From NCBI GenBank assembly GCA_937890045.1, contig CALBXV010000057.1, positions 1 through 9,102 on the forward strand: DNA of 9,102 bases. Direction: 5' to 3'. The stretch's first letter is position 1. Each line of letters begins with the position of its first letter. The DNA is from an uncultured archaeon. Its GTDB lineage: Archaea; Thermoproteota; Nitrososphaeria; Nitrososphaerales; CALBXV01. Position numbers and translations under genes: made by a program. This document shows positions 1 through 7,900 of this stretch, piece by piece. The notes below the pieces were generated by a model. The model saw only the letters and a program-made list of their open reading frames with translations, was not told where the DNA came from and ran no database searches.

Positions 1-1245
1 AACGAGAACGCTGACCTTACCAACCTTACAGTTACGGTCCAAGAGTCCGCAGCATCATCCAATGTCCAATCATATAGTTATGCAAATGACATTACTGAAC
101 TGTCAGGAACGTCTAAGGTCTACTTTTTAGAGGAAGATGACGACAAGAAATATCGTGTATATTTTGGTGATGGTGTTATAGGTAAGTCTCTTACAGATGG
201 TAATGTTGTTATATTGAAATATAGAGTATGTAATACAACTACTGGCAACGGTGCTCGCACATTTGCAGCACCAACATCAATAGATGGACACACTACCATT
301 GCAGTATCCACAGTAAGCGTTGGCTCTGGAGGACAAGTGGAAGAATCACTGGAATCTATACGACAAAATGCACCGTTATCATACGAAAGACAGAACAGAG
401 CCGTAACCGTGAAGGATTATGAACGACGTATTATTGCAGATAACCAAGATTTTGCAACTGTTTCAGTCTGGGGAGGAGATGATAACGACCCACAAGTGTT
501 CGGAAAAGTGTATATTGCTGTGAAACCCAAGGTCGGAACCGTTATATCCGATAATAGAAAAGCTGCTCTAATTTCATCACTACAAAAAATCAATGTGTTG
601 TCAATTGACCCAGAAGTTCAAGATGTTGCATATCTATATGTTATACCAACAGTAGAAGTGAATTACAATCCAGACAGGACAACCAAATCTGGAGCAGCTA
701 TTGAAGCTCAAGTAAGAACTGCTATAAGTGATTACCAAACAAACAACCTAAATGATTTCGGAAAGGTTTTCAGATATTCCCAGTTCATTAAAGATATTGA
801 TGCTGTTGATACAACAGCTATCATAGGCAATGAAACGACTGTGAAAATGCAAAAACGTTTTACACCCTCTACTACAACTTCAACAACGTATGTGGTGAAG
901 TTCACTAACGCAATTAAAGATAATGGGAATGCTGGTGATATAGTATCCACTACATTTACATATGAGGGGTATAGTTCATATTTACGAGATGCGGCATCTA
1001 ATAACATAATGCAGGTTGTGAGAACTTCAGGAGATTCAGTCGCTATCGTTGCTGATGCTATAGGTACTATTGATTATGCAGCAGGTACAGTCACTCTCAA
1101 TTCTTTCCTACCTACAGCTGTAGATAATAGTGGAGTGATTAAACTCTCTGCTGAACCTGTTAATAAAGACATCACACCTGTCAGGGACCAAATTCTCCAA
1201 ATTGATGATACTACAGTAACTACAACCGAAGATAGAGAAGTGTAG
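1..1245 (+). CDS. 6: Baseplate wedge protein, T4 gp6-like (5' end missing)
   Basis: This is the C-terminal 414 residues of a gp6-type baseplate wedge protein. The frame is open from base 1, so the start lies upstream; the ATG at 214 is internal. In T4, gp6 dimers join neighbouring wedges into the continuous inner ring of the baseplate and help drive its change of shape on infection. Sequence evidence: the baseplate-J-like signature YRVYFGDGVIGKSLTDGNVV (from about base 151), followed by the conserved stretch around NRAVTVKDYERRI, then SVWGGDDNDPQVFGKVYIAV and a V-L-S-I-D-P-E motif with a downstream beta-strand pattern. These match gp6 of T4-like phages as I recall it. The last 120 or so residues are Thr/Ser-rich and less recognisable. 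T4 gp6 is 660 residues, so roughly the last 60 percent is present. The gene ends 10 bases before the next start, consistent with one transcription unit. Confidence 0.9.
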   Translation, partial: NENADLTNLTVTVQESAASSNVQSYSYANDITELSGTSKVYFLEEDDDKKYRVYFGDGVIGKSLTDGNVVILKYRVCNTTTGNGARTFAAPTSIDGHTTIAVSTVSVGSGGQVEESLESIRQNAPLSYERQNRAVTVKDYERRIIADNQDFATVSVWGGDDNDPQVFGKVYIAVKPKVGTVISDNRKAALISSLQKINVLSIDPEVQDVAYLYVIPTVEVNYNPDRTTKSGAAIEAQVRTAISDYQTNNLNDFGKVFRYSQFIKDIDAVDTTAIIGNETTVKMQKRFTPSTTTSTTYVVKFTNAIKDNGNAGDIVSTTFTYEGYSSYLRDAASNNIMQVVRTSGDSVAIVADAIGTIDYAAGTVTLNSFLPTAVDNSGVIKLSAEPVNKDITPVRDQILQIDDTTVTTTEDREV

Positions 1246-1255
1246 TTGATGTAAA

Positions 1256-3385
1256 ATGGTTAATAAAAATTATTCCAACCTTATAGAACAACAATTTCCT
1301 GACTTTGTTAGAGAAGACGGACCAAACCTAGTAGCGTTCGTAAAAGCATACTATGAATGGATGGAAGAATCTGGTCAAGTTACTGATGCGACCAAGAGTC
1401 TACTTTCATACAGAGATATTGATGCGACACTAGACCAATATGTTGTATATTTCCACGACGAGTTGATGGCAAATATACCACAAAATGTTCTAGCAGACAA
1501 AAGACTATTAGCAAAAAACATCAAATCGTTCTACAGGGCTAGAGGCTCTGAGAAGTCATACAAACTGTTATTCAGAATCTTGTATGACGATGACGTAGAG
1601 TTCTATTATCCTGCTGAAGATATACTCAGGTGTTCTGATGGTCGTTGGCAAATAGACAAGAAATTGAGAGTCAATGGTAATGATACGACCTACAACATGG
1701 AAGGATATGAAATTACAGGTGGGACATCTGGTGCCACTGCCGTTGTTGAACAGGTAATCAAAACAATCTTGGACTCTGGATTTGAAGTATTTGAATTACT
1801 CCTAACAAGTATTGATGGAACGTTCTTAGACGCTGAAACGGTTACTTCTACAAATGGGTATACCGTTACTGCGAGTGGCGCGAACTTTACTGAATCGGGA
1901 CAATATGTTGGAACCAAGGGTTGGTTGTCATGGGACAAATACTTAGAAGACAACCTCTACTACCAAGAGTTTTCATACGAGTTACAGACCGGTGAGTTTA
2001 TCAACAAATTCAGAGACATCGTTAAGAAGTTGCTACACCCAGCTGGTGTTGCACTATTCAGTAAGGTCAAATCTGTTGATACGATTAACTTAGCACCATC
2101 AGTATTCACTCTTTATGAATTGCTGCTCACTATAGAATCTGCTATTGCTCAAGTATCAGCTAGAGTTGCCGCAAATACTATTATCAATACATCATATGAA
2201 ATTAAATTAGCACTTTCAGCACTTGACATGACAGGAGTAACAGATGTTGTCTCAAGAAATTTTGATACAATAGCTGGTGTGGAAAATGTCAGGCTGAATG
2301 TAGGTGCTATTGCAAATACGAACACTGACCAAGTGGGTGGTTTAGCCAACACCAGATTAAACATCGGTGTTTGTCAGCTAGTAATTACAGACATCATCAA
2401 TGGTCTTGCCAACACCAGACTAAACATCGGTGTTTCCCAAAACACAAACGTTGACTTCCTTGATGCTTTATGGAACACCGATGTATATGTTGGACCAACA
2501 TTTGGAGATGGTGCAAATACGGTGACGGCCCGTTTAAGTGCTAACCTAGCTGCTGCAAACGCTTCTTCAGTCGTAACCTCTGCGCTTGGTTACGATGTCA
2601 GATGGTGGGGTATACCCACCCATGCACCAGTTAATTCATTTGGTGCCAGTGGAAACACAAACCTTACTCTTACATCTGATGCGATGGAAGCAGGAAATGT
2701 GTATTCGACACTAAGTAGTATCTTTACCACAGTAGAAAGAAGGTGGGGGATGCCTACTGAAGCCCATGTTGATTCGTTTGGTGCCAGTTCAAACACGAAC
2801 CTTGCTCTCATAGGTGGTAATATGGAAGCAGCAAACATGTATTCGACCTTGACCAGTATGTTTAACTATGGACCTAGACGGTGGGGCATGACCACTGAAT
2901 TGCCAGTGTATAGGTTTGGTGCCAGTGCCAATGCAAACCTTCTTCTTATGAGTCGAGAGTTAGAAGCAGCTAATATCTATTCAACACTAACTGATGGTCT
3001 TGGCTTCTTTGACCGGGTTGAGGAACAGGTAGATGAAACCTCTATGATCTACTGGCCAATAGTTGGTTGTACCGCAAACGTAATCACAACCGCTTACACC
3101 GATATTATCAGTGCATACGAAAGTAACACTATTGCTGGTATTGAATATGTTGCCTCTGGGTCCCTCAGTGACAATTCAGCCTTTGTAGCAACAGGGACGG
3201 CGTTCTCTGCAAACCTTTCAAGTGGTGACTTTATCATGGTTAGAGATCCAGATGATGTTAATCCAGACCAAGGATTTGTCGTTACTGGACTTGGTACAGC
3301 TTGGGCCAATTCAATCCTTGATGTATATGGTCTCTATCAAGGTGGTCTAACAGACGGTGAGATTTACAAGAGAAATGTTTTGTAA
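1256..3385 (+). CDS. Virion structural protein in the T4 gp7 position, with tandem repeats
   Basis: This is a 709-residue phage structural protein, probably a baseplate wedge component, sitting where T4 keeps gene 7 (between 6 and 8). Residues 6-37 hold the motif NLIEQQFPDFVRE followed by F-V-K-A-Y-Y-E-W-M. Residues 122-138 hold ILRCSDGRWQIDKKLRV. Residues 234-264 hold YYQEFSYELQTGEFINK and a K-L-L-H-P-A-G segment. All three recur, as I remember them, in structural proteins of marine T4-like phages. Residues 150-200 carry a T-S-G-A ... D-A-E-T-V module shared with the next two genes. Residues 343-586 are tandem repeats: a 21-residue family, then a 46-residue family. A non-repeated tail follows (587-709). 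The start is firm: an in-frame TGA lies at 1247, and ATG 1256 is the first start codon after it. No strong Shine-Dalgarno is seen, so coupling to gene 6 is likely. No clear similarity to T4 gp7 itself is visible, so the role is inferred from position. Confidence 0.82.
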   Translation: MVNKNYSNLIEQQFPDFVREDGPNLVAFVKAYYEWMEESGQVTDATKSLLSYRDIDATLDQYVVYFHDELMANIPQNVLADKRLLAKNIKSFYRARGSEKSYKLLFRILYDDDVEFYYPAEDILRCSDGRWQIDKKLRVNGNDTTYNMEGYEITGGTSGATAVVEQVIKTILDSGFEVFELLLTSIDGTFLDAETVTSTNGYTVTASGANFTESGQYVGTKGWLSWDKYLEDNLYYQEFSYELQTGEFINKFRDIVKKLLHPAGVALFSKVKSVDTINLAPSVFTLYELLLTIESAIAQVSARVAANTIINTSYEIKLALSALDMTGVTDVVSRNFDTIAGVENVRLNVGAIANTNTDQVGGLANTRLNIGVCQLVITDIINGLANTRLNIGVSQNTNVDFLDALWNTDVYVGPTFGDGANTVTARLSANLAAANASSVVTSALGYDVRWWGIPTHAPVNSFGASGNTNLTLTSDAMEAGNVYSTLSSIFTTVERRWGMPTEAHVDSFGASSNTNLALIGGNMEAANMYSTLTSMFNYGPRRWGMTTELPVYRFGASANANLLLMSRELEAANIYSTLTDGLGFFDRVEEQVDETSMIYWPIVGCTANVITTAYTDIISAYESNTIAGIEYVASGSLSDNSAFVATGTAFSANLSSGDFIMVRDPDDVNPDQGFVVTGLGTAWANSILDVYGLYQGGLTDGEIYKRNVL
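1709..1867 (+). repeat. T-S-G-A / G-E beta module in the gp7-position protein
   Basis: Residues about 152-204 read E-I-T-G-G-T-S-G-A-T-A-V-V, then a variable stretch with alternating hydrophobic residues, then I-D-G-T-F-L-D-A-E-T-V. This is the same pattern as the modules in the gp8-like and DUF4815 genes downstream. It is a protein-level repeat with limited DNA identity. The alternating hydrophobic pattern suggests a small beta fold (inference). Confidence 0.6.
2282..2533 (+). repeat. Four 63-bp (21-codon) tandem repeats
   Basis: Units start at 2282, 2345, 2408 and 2471, each exactly 63 bases apart and in frame. Their first eight residues are ENVRLNVG, ANTRLNIG, ANTRLNIG and WNTDVYVG. An Asp at unit position 16 is kept in the first three. 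The 21 residues just before 2282 share only the last part (D-T-I-A-G-V against D-Q-V-G-G-L), so they may be a decayed half copy. Copies 2 and 3 are nearly identical at DNA level over 28 bases (2345-2372 and 2408-2435, one mismatch), which suggests recent duplication or gene conversion. The fourth copy is degenerate and merges into the next repeat family. Confidence 0.85.
2462..3013 (+). repeat. 138-bp (46-codon) tandem repeats, three clear copies plus one degenerate
   Basis: Clear units start at 2600, 2738 and 2876, exactly 138 bases apart. Each has R-[RW]-W-G-[IM]-x-T at its start, then F-G-A-S-x-N-x-N-L, then E-A-[AG]-N-x-Y-S-T-L. The DNA word TTTGGTGCCAGT is identical in all three at 2639, 2777 and 2915. 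The 138 bases before them (2462-2599) align in the same register as a decayed copy: F-G at unit position 14, N-T at 19-20 and A-x-N at 31-33. The units probably form repeated small domains or stacked beta elements (inference). I do not recognise the unit as a named family. Confidence 0.87.
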
Positions 3386-3400
3386 CACAGATAAAAAATG

Positions 3401-3408
3401 TATAAATA
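3401..3408 (+). promoter_or_regulatory. T4-type late promoter, TATAAATA
   Basis: The octamer TATAAATA exactly matches the -10 element of T4 late promoters, which are read by host RNA polymerase carrying the phage sigma factor gp55 and the clamp-bound co-activator gp33. No -35 element is expected. If the geometry is as in T4, transcription starts about six bases after the element, near 3414. That would give a leader of about 26 bases containing the Shine-Dalgarno of the gp8-like gene. It lies in an intergenic gap, on the correct strand, ahead of a late structural gene, all of which supports a real promoter. Confidence 0.75.
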
Positions 3409-3422
3409 GTAACAATATAAAC

Positions 3423-3427
3423 AGGAG
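3423..3427 (+). promoter_or_regulatory. Ribosome binding site of the gp8-like gene
   Basis: AGGAG lies 12 bases before ATG 3440. The spacing is slightly long, but no other start in the gap fits better. The encoded N-terminus M-P-S-V-V-T-H-K-F-R matches the expected gp8 start region (T-S-K-F-R in T4). Confidence 0.7.
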
Positions 3428-3439
3428 AACCTTTTAGCC

Positions 3440-4957
3440 ATGCCTTCAGTTGTAACACATAAATTCAGACAAAATAACGCTGACCAATTCAAAGAAGCCT
3501 TTGGTGAAGCTGCACCTACAAGAATGTATATGTTTATTGGAGGTGTGAAAGCTTGGACCAATGATGCAAGTCCTCCAACACCTAATGATGCAGTTGCCAA
3601 TACCGTGTATGCCCATTGGCGTGACATGTTATCATGTAAGAAGGTTGAAGCCAGTGATGTGTCATACGTAATACCAAGAGTGAATTGGACTTCAGGGACT
3701 TTATATACAGAATATTCAGACACCAATTCTACATTATTTTCCAATAACTTTTATGCGATGGTAAGTGATTACCATGTATATAAGTGCTTGTTCAACAACA
3801 ATGGTGGTCTTTCTACTTCAACTCCGTCAGGTACTTCTTCCTCCATTATAACGACTGCTGATGGATACAAGTGGAAATATATGTATACTGTATCGGCCGC
3901 TGACGTATTAAAATACAACACAGCATCATACATCCCTGTCAAGACCCTATCAGCAAACGATGGCTCTAACCAGTGGAGTGTCCAGCAAGCCGCAGTCAAC
4001 GGTTCTATTGACATTGTTGACGTAACTGCTGGTGGTTCTACCTATAACAATTATCACACAGGCACACTCGATGCTGTTGGAAACACAACTACAGTCACAC
4101 TTGCTTCTGGCGCATCTGCTGTGAATGACTTATACAATGGCAGTATGTTCTATACAACAGGTGGTACGGGTTCGGGCCAACAGAAAGAGGTCATCAACTA
4201 TGTCGGTTCGACCAAGGTGGCGACACTCGCATCTGCTGTTTTAACGGGGTTAGACGGAACAACCACATATTCAGTTGCACCAAAAGTTGTGATTCAGGGT
4301 GATGGAACGGGTGCTACAGCAATCGCAACCATGAACACAACCTCTAATACAGTATATTCTATGACTGTCACTGCTGTTGGTCAAGATTATTCCCAAGCAA
4401 ACGTTGTTGTTAGTGCCAACGGTTCATCGGGTGTGACAGCAACTGCTTATATTGCACCGAAAACAGGTCACGGTAAGGATGCTGTCGCTGAACTTGGTGG
4501 GTTTAACGTCATGGTAAACTGTAAGTTTGACAAAGATGAGGGTGGTAAGTTTACAACCTCTAACGATTTCAGAAAGATTGGACTACTCAGGGACCCATTA
4601 CTCGCTAGTGGTACAGCTGCAAATGGAGCAACCTATGACCAAACAACTACATTTGGCCTTAATGCTGTGTCAGGCACGTTTGTTACTGATGAAAGGGTTG
4701 ATGGTGGAACGACAACTTCAAATGCATATATCGTGCAAGCCAATTCATCACAAATTAAGGTCACATCACAAGATGGTCTCTTTATTGCTGGTGAAACTGT
4801 TACAGGCAACACATCCCTTGCAACCGCAAATGTCCTAACACACACAATTGGTGAGCTTCAAAAATTCTCTGGTGATATTCTGTATGTTGAAAATAGAAGT
4901 CCTATTAGTAGGGCAGCCGACCAGATAGAAGATGTTAAATTGGTCATACAATTCTAA
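3440..4957 (+). CDS. 8: Baseplate wedge protein, T4 gp8-like, with two insertions
   Basis: This is a 505-residue homologue of T4 gp8, a dimeric wedge protein that in T4 contacts gp6, gp7 and gp10. Recognisable blocks in order: the T-H-K-F-R start; F-I-G-G-V-K-A-W (32-39), corresponding to T4 F-G-R-S-E-P-W; V-I-P-R-V-N-W (77-83), against V-I-P-R-R-D-W; Y-H-V-Y-K-C-L (111-117); D-G-Y-K-W-K-Y-M-Y (141-149), against D-G-Y-V-W-E-Y-L-F; and the C-terminal SGDILYVENRSPI (477-489), against S-G-E-M-I-Y-M-E-N-R-P-P-I, followed by D-Q-I-E-D-V. T4 gp8 is 334 residues. The extra length sits in two places, about residues 200-340 and 388-470. T4-type core sequence (G-H-G-K-D ... F-R-K-I-G-L-L-R-D-P-L) lies between them. 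The gene has its own late promoter and Shine-Dalgarno, and ends 16 bases before the next gene. Confidence 0.93.
   Translation: MPSVVTHKFRQNNADQFKEAFGEAAPTRMYMFIGGVKAWTNDASPPTPNDAVANTVYAHWRDMLSCKKVEASDVSYVIPRVNWTSGTLYTEYSDTNSTLFSNNFYAMVSDYHVYKCLFNNNGGLSTSTPSGTSSSIITTADGYKWKYMYTVSAADVLKYNTASYIPVKTLSANDGSNQWSVQQAAVNGSIDIVDVTAGGSTYNNYHTGTLDAVGNTTTVTLASGASAVNDLYNGSMFYTTGGTGSGQQKEVINYVGSTKVATLASAVLTGLDGTTTYSVAPKVVIQGDGTGATAIATMNTTSNTVYSMTVTAVGQDYSQANVVVSANGSSGVTATAYIAPKTGHGKDAVAELGGFNVMVNCKFDKDEGGKFTTSNDFRKIGLLRDPLLASGTAANGATYDQTTTFGLNAVSGTFVTDERVDGGTTTSNAYIVQANSSQIKVTSQDGLFIAGETVTGNTSLATANVLTHTIGELQKFSGDILYVENRSPISRAADQIEDVKLVIQF
4037..4459 (+). other. First inserted segment in the gp8-like protein
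   Basis: Residues about 200-340 have no clear counterpart in T4 gp8. Two related Gly-rich units can be seen. One begins with V-T-A-G-G-S-T-Y-N (195-203) and resumes at A-P-K-V-V-I-Q-G-D-G-T-G-A-T-A (280-294). The other is V-T-A-V-G-Q-D-Y-S-Q-A-N-V-V-V (309-323), ending in V-T-A-T-A-Y-I-A-P (332-340). The first unit seems to be split by a further stretch of about 75 residues (205-279) rich in Thr, Val and Gly, so this looks like an insertion within an insertion. The boundaries are approximate. Confidence 0.55.
4688..4834 (+). repeat. T-S / G-E beta module in the gp8-like protein
   Basis: Residues 417-465 form the second insert. They read D-E-R-V-D-G-G-T-T-T-S-N-A-Y-I, then I-K-V, then G-L-F-I-A-G-E-T-V-T-G-N-T-S-L-A-T-A-N-V. 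The two T-S cores are 96 bases (32 codons) apart. It is the same pattern as in the genes on either side, and it sits directly before the conserved gp8 C-terminal block. Confidence 0.65.
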
Positions 4958-4963
4958 AGGTGG
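4957..4963 (+). promoter_or_regulatory. Ribosome binding site of the DUF4815 gene
   Basis: AAGGTGG overlaps the last base of the gp8 stop codon and ends 10 bases before ATG 4974. It fixes this start and suggests that the gene is translated from the same message as gp8. Confidence 0.7.
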
Positions 4964-4973
4964 AACAAAATAA

Positions 4974-7900
4974 ATGGCAGACCTAGACACAGATTTTAAT
5001 GTAGATCCGTATTACGATGACTTTGATGAAGACAAAAATTTCCATCGTGTATTATTCAGACCTGGAAAAGCCGTCCAAGCAAGAGAACTAACCCAACTCC
5101 AAACCATTCTACAAGAACAGTTTAATAGGTTTGGTAGACACGTTTTTGAGAATGGTTCTCCTCTGATTGATGGTGGCGTTTCACTTGATAATAAAGTCAA
5201 TTATATCAAATTACAACCTACATTAGGTGCGAATACAATAGTTCCTTCCACTTTGGAAGGCAAGAAAATTTTCGGCGCAACATCTGGTGCTAATGGTGTT
5301 TGTATATTATCCACAGCCGCTAGTGATAGTGACCCTCCCACATTGTATGTAAGATTACTATCAGATACAAATTTTTCTGCTAATGAATATATTAGAGAAT
5401 TTGGAACATTAACAAATCTTGCTAACACAGCAACAACCACACCAACAGGAAATTCATTCGTTGTTGGTGTAGAAGCTGGTGTATATTTCATTGATGGCTT
5501 TTTTGTGCGAAACACCAAACAACAAGTTGTTGTAGGTAAATATACGGATAGACCAACTAAAAAGGTTGGGTGGACTGTAACAGAAGAAACAATTAATTCG
5601 GGGGACGATTCTACGATACTTGACCCTGCTCAGGGTGCATACAATTATGCTGCTCCTGGTAGTGATAGATTCAAAATCACCCTCACACTTGCGTCTAAAG
5701 ATATAGGGGACGCAGATACTAAATTTATTAGCCTGATGACAGTTAAGGACGGTTATGTTCATGATATTGTAAAACACACAGAATATTCGGAATTAGGAAA
5801 AACTATGGCCCGCAGAACCTATGATGAATCAGGTTCATATACGGTTACACATCCTGTGGTTCATTTTAAAGACCACATAGGAGGAAACACCGAACTACTT
5901 TCTATGGCCGTTGAACCGTGTAAATGTTTTATCTATGGTACAGAAATAGAATCCTATGCAACCACATATATGGATGTTCTAAAAGCTCGGACTACCCAAG
6001 CTTACAACAACATTGATACGTTTGCTCAGTATGGAAATTATTGTCTCTTAACTGGTGTCGAAGGACCGTTTGATATAACTGCTATGGAAGAAGTTGACCT
6101 TCATAATGCTCCAGCCCACAGACGAATCACATTCAGTAGTTCAACATCTTCACCACAGGCGGGGAACTTTACATTAAGTGAGGTTGTAACTGGCAATACA
6201 TCCGGTGCAAATGCACAAGTTATGTACTGGAGTTCCTCAGATAATGTTCTTAGTGTTAATGCTCAATCAGTAACCGCATTTGCAAATGGTGAAACCATAA
6301 CGGGGTTGACCTCTGGTGCAAACGGAACTGTTATTTTTGACCAAGCGCCTATTGATAGCTCTAGTTCCTCAAATTATGCAAACACAAAAATTGGTACTGC
6401 ACGAATAAGACAGCTTACATATGAGAGTGGTTCTGCAGCGGGCCCGTATATATATAGAGGATACCTCTTTAATGCTTCATATACTGGAGGTAATGAATTT
6501 GCCGCAGTTAATGGATTGTTTGTTGGGCCGTATAATAACACCCTAGCGGGTAAAGCAGACATTGAAACTGTAACCGGGCAAAATAGTGATAACAATTCTT
6601 TATTGTTTGATTCTAACTATAATAAGCTTGTTTACCCATTACCGTATGGAACTATCAAAACAATCCGTGATGCCAGTGGTAATGTAGATACAAATTATAG
6701 ATTCCGTAGAGTCTTTAAAGACGTTGCATTTACCTCAGGTACGGCAACTATAACAACAGCTGCTGCTTCTGAAGCATTTTATGGTTCTGGAGCATTATCC
6801 AACTCAAATAAGGCAACATATTATCATGTCATTGCCGAAGAAGAAGCAGGTTCTATTAATAAGGGTGATGTTTTATATATGGACACTGGTGGCCGGGCAA
6901 TCACAGTTAGTCCCTCTACACAAGCAACGTTTAACTTATCTAATGCTTCATTAAGTCTTGAATGTACAATTATTGCAACTATAGAAGATAATGTTGCTCA
7001 AGAAAAATCAAAAACTCTAAACATAAACCAAGTACATGTAATTACAAATCCAAATACGAGTGCAACTGCAACAGAGACTATTCCTGCTTCAGACATTTAT
7101 AAGTTAAAAGGTATATACACAGGAGCAAACACCACTTTTACTCCTGTCCCACCCGTACTTACACTTGGCACTGTTACAGGAACTTTCGGGCAAGGTGAAA
7201 TCATAACAGGTTCAACATCTAATGCTAATGGTGATGTTATTTTATGGACCAGTGGAAACTCTACCCTCGAATATGTTGCTAATTATGGTACATTTGCAAA
7301 TAGTGAAGTTGTACTAGGTGCAACATCTGGTGCAAATGGAACCATTACATCACTTGATGTAGGTAATACGAATGTCAATAATAATTATACTTGGAGTAGT
7401 GGCCAAAACGATAGTTTTTATGACCATGGCAGTATCACATTAAAGTATGGATCTGCTCCTCCTACTGGTCAAATTAAAGTTGTGTACGATAACTTCTCAC
7501 ACACGGGAACAGGTTATTGCTCTGTTGATTCATATAGTATCCCATACGGTGATATTCCTTCATATGTTTCACCTACCACCAGTCAAGAAGTTGAATTGAG
7601 AGATTGTCTAGATTTCAGACCCCGTAGAGCCGACGGTAATACAACATTTGAAAACATACAAATACCAGATGATAGCACAAATGTCCAAACAGATTTTGAT
7701 GCCTATCTTCCAAGAAGTGATCTTCTTTCTCTGGATACATCTGCCGTATTAGGACTTACACGGGGAATTCCTTCTCCAAGTCCAAAAACACCTAATGTTT
7801 CAGAAGAAAGACTTATGGTACTATATCATATTGCTGTACCGGCATATACATTCAATGCAAAAGACATTAAAGTAAGGTTTGTTGGTAACCCAAGATACAC

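Larger units (their letters stand above)
3386..3439 (+). other. Intergenic gap before the gp8-like gene
   Basis: This is the longest non-coding stretch of the window, 54 bases and AT-rich. It holds the late promoter element at 3401 and the ribosome binding site at 3423. No inverted repeat followed by a T-run is present, so nothing suggests a terminator for the upstream genes. Confidence 0.8.

Noticed and set aside
214..216. ATG at 214 as the start of the first gene
   Set aside because: The frame is open to base 1 and the upstream residues belong to the conserved gp6 region (Y-F-G-D-G-V-I-G-K), so this ATG is internal.
2282..3013. Tandem repeats as a CRISPR array or regulatory iterons
   Set aside because: All periods are multiples of three, the repeats keep amino acid patterns within one open frame, and there are no unique spacers between identical repeats.
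3409..3420. Second AT-rich word (AATATAAAC) as an alternative promoter
   Set aside because: It differs from the late consensus and falls where the transcript from the exact TATAAATA element would begin.
3364..3744. 126-codon minus-strand frame across the promoter gap and the start of gp8
   Set aside because: It is antisense to the conserved gp8 start and runs through the late promoter. No Shine-Dalgarno or recognisable protein motif is seen.
4527..4838. 103-codon plus-strand frame inside the gp8-like gene
   Set aside because: It overlaps a well-supported gp8 homologue in another frame, has no ribosome binding site, and its product is a low-complexity Leu/Gln/Met-rich shadow.
5201..5777. Two overlapping minus-strand frames of just over 100 codons
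   Set aside because: Both lie antisense to the conserved DUF4815 region. They look like chance open frames in a gene without matching start signals.
6447..6456. TATATATA-like stretch as a second late promoter
   Set aside because: It is not the TATAAATA octamer and lies deep inside a coding frame where it encodes Y-I-Y.
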